35,108 bases of DNA, from positions 1 through 35,108 of the forward strand of contig JANXPZ010000217.1 in NCBI GenBank assembly GCA_025357055.1. Reading direction: 5' to 3'. A model generated the notes under the pieces. The model had not been told where the DNA came from. It was given only the letters and a program-made list of their open reading frames with translations, and did no database searches. Source of the DNA: Candidatus Eiseniibacteriota bacterium. Its GTDB lineage: Bacteria > Eisenbacteria > RBG-16-71-46. Made by a program: the position numbers and the translations under genes. This document shows positions 31,266-35,108 of this stretch, piece by piece (positions within the stretch are counted from its first letter, which is position 1; each line of letters opens with the position of its first letter).

Positions 31266-32120
31266 ATGAGTGGCTTCCGCTACGAAAGACCTGGCACGCT
31301 GGCCGAGGCCACCGCGCTGTTGGCCGGGGCCGGCGGAGGCGCGAGGATCCTGGCCGGCGGGACCGACCTGATGATCGCGCTGCGCGGCGGTCCGCAACCC
31401 ACCGTGCTGGTGGACATCAAGCGCATCCCCGAGCTGGGGGCCGTCCGCTGGACACCCGCGGGCGACCTCGAGATCGGCGCCTGCGTGCGGGTGCAGGACG
31501 TCGCCGATGACGCGCGCATCCGCGAGGTCTTCCCGGCGCTCGCGGAGGGGGCGGAGGCGATCGGCTCGCTGCAGATCCGCTGGCGGGCGACGGTCGCGGG
31601 GAACCTCTCGAACGCCTCGCCCTGCATGGACACGGCCCCGCCGCTGCTGGTGCTGAACGGGCGGTTGCGCGTCACGGGCCCGCAGGGGACGCGTGAGGCG
31701 CCGCTTGCGGACTTCTTCCTGGGCGTGAAGCAGACCGCGCTCGCTCCCGGCGAGCTGGTGACGGCGGTGATCGTGCCGAAGCCGGCCGCGGGGCTGAGCA
31801 GCGCGTTCGACAAGATCAAGCGCTCGTACGGTCACGACCTCGCGATCGTGAACTCGGCCGCCGCCTGGGACCCGGCGGCGGGCACGCTGCGCGTGGCGAT
31901 CGGCTCGTGCGCGGTGCGGCCGGCGCTGGTGCCGGCACTCGCGGGCGTGGGACCGAAGTCGGACCCGAAGCACGCCGGTGAGCGCCTTGCCGCGCTGGCG
32001 CAGGAGCACATCCTGCCGATCGACGACGTGCGGGCCTCGGCCGAGTACCGGCGCGAGATGACCAGCCTGCTGTGCCGCAGGCTTGCCGCGCGGCTGCTCG
32101 GCGCGGGGAGGACGTCATGA
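31266..32120 (+). CDS. Molybdenum hydroxylase FAD-binding subunit (XdhB/CoxM type)
   Basis: 284 aa from ATG 31266 with GGGGAG upstream. FAD_binding_5 domain with the flavin motif ARILAGGTDLMIALRGG (28-44), DIKRIPEL, and the second motif TVAGNLSNASPCMDTAPPLLVLNG. The CO-dehydrogenase flavoprotein C-terminal domain follows (SSAFDKIKRSYGHDLAIVNSAA). It passes electrons from the FeS subunit to NAD+ or another acceptor. It follows the DUF35 gene after 86 bases and its stop overlaps the next gene (ATGA). Confidence 0.92.
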   Translation: MSGFRYERPGTLAEATALLAGAGGGARILAGGTDLMIALRGGPQPTVLVDIKRIPELGAVRWTPAGDLEIGACVRVQDVADDARIREVFPALAEGAEAIGSLQIRWRATVAGNLSNASPCMDTAPPLLVLNGRLRVTGPQGTREAPLADFFLGVKQTALAPGELVTAVIVPKPAAGLSSAFDKIKRSYGHDLAIVNSAAAWDPAAGTLRVAIGSCAVRPALVPALAGVGPKSDPKHAGERLAALAQEHILPIDDVRASAEYRREMTSLLCRRLAARLLGAGRTS

Positions 32121-35017
32121 GTCTGCATCCCATCACGCTGACGGTGAACGGCGAGACCTCCACCCTCGAGGTCCCCGCGAACCGGACGCTGCACCAGCTG
32201 CTGGCCGAGGACCTGCACCGGCACGAAGTGAAGTCGGGCTGCTACATCGGCGAGTGCGGGCTGTGCACGGTGATCCTCGACGGCAAGCCGGTGAACTCCT
32301 GCCTGGTGTTCGCGGTCGAGGCCGACGGCGCGGTGATCGAGACCTCCGCCGCCGAGAACGGCGAGCCCGGCACGCTCTCCGACCTGCAGCAGGCGTTCGT
32401 GGACCACGGCGCCATCCAGTGCGGTTTCTGCACCCCGGGCATGCTCGCCTCCGCCCGCGCGCTGTTGCAGCGCAACCCGAAGCCGGCGCGTGACGAGATC
32501 GTCGAGGCGCTCTCGGGGAACTACTGCCGCTGCACGGGCTATCAGCCCATCATCGACGCAGTCGAGGCCGTGGCGAAGGGCGGCTACCGGGCCAAGCCCG
32601 CGCCCACGGCGCCCTACGTGGGCGGCGAGGCCAACCGCGTGGACGCGGCGGCGAAGGTGACGGGCTCGGCGACGTTCGTGCACGACATGGTGCTCGACGG
32701 GATGCTGCACGGCCGCATCCTGACCTCGCCGCATCCCTCGGCCCGCATCAAGCGCATCGACGTGTCGAAGGCGAAGGCGATGCCGGGGGTGAAGGCCGTG
32801 CTCACCGGCGCCGACCTGCCGTACAAGCTCGGGCTCTACATGGAGGACAAGGACATCCTCGCCCGCGGCGTGGTTCACCACCAGGGCGAGGCCGTCGCGG
32901 CGGTGGCGGCCGAGACCTGGATCCAGGCCAAGCTCGCCACGCTGGCCATCGAGGTCGAGTACGAGGTGCTGGAGCCGGTGCTCGACGTGCACGCCGCGCT
33001 GAAGGAGGGCGCGCCGCAGGTGCACCCGGGCCTGGCGGACTACTCGTGGATGAAGGGCGTGTTCTTCCCGCAGCCGGGCCGCAACACCGCCCACCACCAG
33101 AAGATCCGCAAGGGTGACGTCGAGCAGGGCATGGCCCAGGCGGACCACGTCTTCGAGTTCCACTTCCAGAACCCGCCGGTCCAGCACGTGCCGATGGAGA
33201 CGCACGTGGCCATCGCCACCGCGCGCGCCGACGGCGAGGTCGAGATCATCACCTCGGCCCAGTCGCCGTTCACCGTGCGCACGCTGTTCTGCCGCACCTT
33301 TGGCATGGCGCCGGGCAAGGTGCGCGTGCGGGTGCCCTACGTCGGCGGCGGTTTCGGCGGCAAGGCCGGCATCCACCTCGAGCCGCTGGTCTACTGCCTG
33401 TCGAAGGCGGCGGGCGGGCGTCCCGTGAAGATCAGCGCCACGCGCGAGGAGGAGTTCAACACCCTGCCTTCGCGCCAGGGGCTGCAGAGCACCATCAAGA
33501 CCGGGGTGACGAAGGACGGCCGCATCACCGCGCTCGACCTCACCTACCTGTGGGACGCCGGCGCCTTCGCCGACTACGGCGTCAACGTCGGACGCGCCGC
33601 GGCCTACTCCGGCGCCGGGCCCTACGTCGTGCCGAACTGCAAGCTCGATTCGCTGGTGGTCTACACCAACAAGATCCACGGCACCGCCTACCGCGGCTTC
33701 GGCCACCTCGAGGTGCTCTGGGGCATCGAGCGCAACATGGACATGGTGGCGCGCGCGCTGGGCCTGGATCCGGTCGAGTTCCGCAGGAAGAACCTGCTGC
33801 GCGTGGGCGAGACCACCATCACCGGCGAGCCATTCACGGCCGGTCACGGCCGGCCCGAGGAGTGCCTGCGACTCGTTAGCGAGGCGATCGGCTGGGACGC
33901 GAAGGCGCGCGCCGCCACGCCGGTCGCGCCGGGCTCGGGCAAGGTGCGGGCGAAGGGCGTGGCGATGCTGCACAAGGCGCCCGCCATGCCGACCTACACC
34001 TCGTGCGCTGTCACCATCCTGTTCAACGGCGACGGCTCGGCCAACGTGCTGGTGAGCGGCGTGGACTACGGCCAGGGGACCTACACCGCGCTCGCGCAGA
34101 TCGCGGCGGACGAGCTGCGGCTCCCGCTCGAGATGGTGCGCGTGCCGTGGGACAGCGACACCGACTACACGCCCTACGACTGGCAGACGGTGGCGAGCCG
34201 CTTCTCGGTGATGGGCGGCAACGCCGTCATCCAGGCGGCGAAGGAGTGCCTCGACCAGATCCGCAGCGTCGCCGGGCAGGCGCTGCACGCCCCGCCCGAG
34301 CAGATCGAGTGCGGCAATGGCAAGGTCTGGGTGAAGGGCAAGCCTGCCCGCACGCTGGACTACAGCCAGCTCGTGCTGGGCTACACCTACCCGGACGGCA
34401 GCAGCATCGGCGGACCGGTGATCGGCAAGGGCCGCTACATCGCCACCGGCCTGACGAACCTCGACCCGCAGACGGGCCAGGGGCTGCCGGCGCTCAACTG
34501 GACCTACGGCGCGCACGCCGTCGAGCTCGAGGTGGACACCGACACCGGTCACATCCAGGTGCTCAAGCTGGTCTCGGCCTTCGACGCGGGCAAGGTGCTG
34601 AACGCGCAGCAGTGCCGCATGCAGGTGATCGGCGGGGTGGTGCAGGGACTGGGCTCGGCGGTGATGGAGAAGTTCGTGTTCCAGAACGGCCGGCTGCTCA
34701 ACAATTCGTTCACGGACTACAAGATCCCGACCGCGAAGGACATCCCGGCCGAGATGCAGCAGTTCTTCGTCGAGACGCCGCACCCGCAGGGGCCCTACGG
34801 CGCGCGGGGCGTGGCCGAGCACTCGATGATCTCGGTGCCGGGCGCGGTGGGCAACGCGGTCGCGAACGCCACCGGCGTGGAGTTCTTCGAGCTGCCGCTG
34901 GATCCGGAGCGTGTCTTCCTGACGCTCAAGCGCGCGGCGGAGGGGAAGGCGCAGCCGGTGAAGACCGCCGACCCGGACCCACGTTCCACGCGGGTGCCCC
35001 CCGCGGCCAGGAAGTAG
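32117..35017 (+). CDS. Molybdenum hydroxylase, fused [2Fe-2S] and molybdopterin subunits
   Basis: 966 aa from ATG 32117. Residues 1-155 hold two [2Fe-2S] clusters: plant-type Cys42, 47, 50, 62 and the alpha-helical cluster Cys102, 105, 137, 139 (CGFC, CRC). From about 165 on is the molybdenum cofactor domain: GSATFVHDMVLDGMLHGRIL, VPYVGGGFGGKAG, GTAYRGFGHLEVLWGIE, SGVDYGQGTYTALAQI and GPYGARGVAEHS with Glu901 as the base that activates the metal-bound water. Here the usual GVGE reads GVAE. Fusion of the small and large subunits with a separate FAD subunit is less common than three genes. Substrate is likely a purine or other N-heterocycle or an aldehyde; the FdrA homologue downstream favours purine/ureide metabolism. 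Confidence 0.9.
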   Translation: MSLHPITLTVNGETSTLEVPANRTLHQLLAEDLHRHEVKSGCYIGECGLCTVILDGKPVNSCLVFAVEADGAVIETSAAENGEPGTLSDLQQAFVDHGAIQCGFCTPGMLASARALLQRNPKPARDEIVEALSGNYCRCTGYQPIIDAVEAVAKGGYRAKPAPTAPYVGGEANRVDAAAKVTGSATFVHDMVLDGMLHGRILTSPHPSARIKRIDVSKAKAMPGVKAVLTGADLPYKLGLYMEDKDILARGVVHHQGEAVAAVAAETWIQAKLATLAIEVEYEVLEPVLDVHAALKEGAPQVHPGLADYSWMKGVFFPQPGRNTAHHQKIRKGDVEQGMAQADHVFEFHFQNPPVQHVPMETHVAIATARADGEVEIITSAQSPFTVRTLFCRTFGMAPGKVRVRVPYVGGGFGGKAGIHLEPLVYCLSKAAGGRPVKISATREEEFNTLPSRQGLQSTIKTGVTKDGRITALDLTYLWDAGAFADYGVNVGRAAAYSGAGPYVVPNCKLDSLVVYTNKIHGTAYRGFGHLEVLWGIERNMDMVARALGLDPVEFRRKNLLRVGETTITGEPFTAGHGRPEECLRLVSEAIGWDAKARAATPVAPGSGKVRAKGVAMLHKAPAMPTYTSCAVTILFNGDGSANVLVSGVDYGQGTYTALAQIAADELRLPLEMVRVPWDSDTDYTPYDWQTVASRFSVMGGNAVIQAAKECLDQIRSVAGQALHAPPEQIECGNGKVWVKGKPARTLDYSQLVLGYTYPDGSSIGGPVIGKGRYIATGLTNLDPQTGQGLPALNWTYGAHAVELEVDTDTGHIQVLKLVSAFDAGKVLNAQQCRMQVIGGVVQGLGSAVMEKFVFQNGRLLNNSFTDYKIPTAKDIPAEMQQFFVETPHPQGPYGARGVAEHSMISVPGAVGNAVANATGVEFFELPLDPERVFLTLKRAAEGKAQPVKTADPDPRSTRVPPAARK
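34975..34998 (+). repeat. Third copy of the 24-nt palindromic repeat, inside the hydroxylase gene
   Basis: GGACCCAC (34975-34982), a 7-nt spacer (GTTCCAC) and GCGGGTGC (34990-34997) repeat the structure at 15853-15897. It encodes the last residues (DPRSTRVPP) before the stop at 35015-35017, a tail with no similarity to other hydroxylases, so the repeat may have extended the protein. Confidence 0.5.
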
Positions 35018-35027
35018 CGGGAGAGAC

Positions 35028-35108
35028 GTGGCCGCCTTCGTGCTGGTCCGCAAGGACTCGTATCACGACTCCGTTCTCCTGATGCGCGTCTCGCAGGCCC
35101 TGAAGGGG
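35028..35108 (+). CDS. FdrA/AllF-family protein, N-terminal 27 codons (cut by window edge)
   Basis: GTG 35028 follows GGGAGA and lies ten bases after the hydroxylase stop; no stop occurs before base 35108. The 27 residues (VRKDSYHDSVLLMRVSQAL at positions 7-25) match the start of the FdrA family (FIKKGCFQDSVSLMIISRKL in E. coli). FdrA, also called AllF, resembles succinyl-CoA synthetase in fold and acts with YlbE/YlbF (AllG, AllH) in oxamate/carbamoyl transfer during allantoin breakdown. Being downstream of a molybdenum hydroxylase, it suggests purine or ureide catabolism. The fragment is short, so the family call is good but not certain. Confidence 0.7.
   Translation, partial: MAAFVLVRKDSYHDSVLLMRVSQALKG

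Noticed and set aside
1-35108. CRISPR arrays, tRNA or rRNA genes, insertion sequences, prophage genes
   Set aside because: No regularly spaced repeats, cloverleaf, rRNA-like stretch, transposase or integrase was seen.

Overview
The window is very GC-rich and densely coding. It holds 25 intact or edge-truncated protein genes, two short gene remnants, and no rRNA, tRNA or CRISPR that I can see. The content points to a Gram-negative, outer-membrane-bearing environmental bacterium: lipoproteins, a DUF5916 outer-membrane protein, a TRAP transporter with a TatT lipoprotein, and PD40 propellers. This mix is typical of uncultivated phyla such as Candidatus Eisenbacteria, Gemmatimonadota or Acidobacteriota. 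That placement is an inference from gene content, not a proven assignment.

Layout. (1) 1-4663, minus strand: a periplasmic peroxiredoxin whose reading frame runs into an MsrB domain at the window edge, a lipoprotein coupled to an MsbA-type ABC exporter, and a secreted DUF1028 protein with a TPR-like tail. (2) 4860-7130, plus: a DUF5916/CBM9-like outer-membrane protein preceded by a strong leader hairpin. (3) 7102-13880, minus: a 5-carboxymethyl-2-hydroxymuconate isomerase-like tautomerase, GlcE-like and GlcD-like FAD oxidases with a polytopic membrane protein between them in place of GlcF, a flavoprotein, and an endonuclease/exonuclease/phosphatase-family protein abutting a serine-hydrolase remnant. 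(4) 14322-19277, plus: a MoxR/ChlI-type AAA ATPase, a methyltransferase and a VWA protein as a chaperone-like set, then two membrane proteins. (5) 19384-23246, plus: a complete TatT-DctP-DctQM TRAP transporter. (6) 23543-28635, plus: an NTF2/PD40 fusion, peptidase T, a methyltransferase, a truncated panD remnant and an EamA transporter. (7) 28906-35108, plus: a GNAT-like protein, a thiolase-fold protein without the nucleophilic cysteine, its Zn-ribbon/OB (DUF35) partner, a molybdenum hydroxylase (FAD subunit plus fused FeS/Mo subunit) and the first 27 codons of an FdrA/AllF-family protein.

Region 7 is the best candidate for an undescribed pathway. A thiolase-like enzyme that cannot do cysteine-based Claisen chemistry sits beside a purine/N-heterocycle-type molybdenum hydroxylase and an FdrA homologue. 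Other notable points are the Prx-MsrB fusion, the panD fragment that keeps exactly the Gly24-Ser25 self-cleavage site and ends in a 30-nt hairpin, a 24-nt palindromic repeat in three copies, and a recurring promoter pattern (TTGnnn, 17-18 nt, TAGnnT) that in two cases sits so close to the start codon that leaderless mRNAs are predicted.
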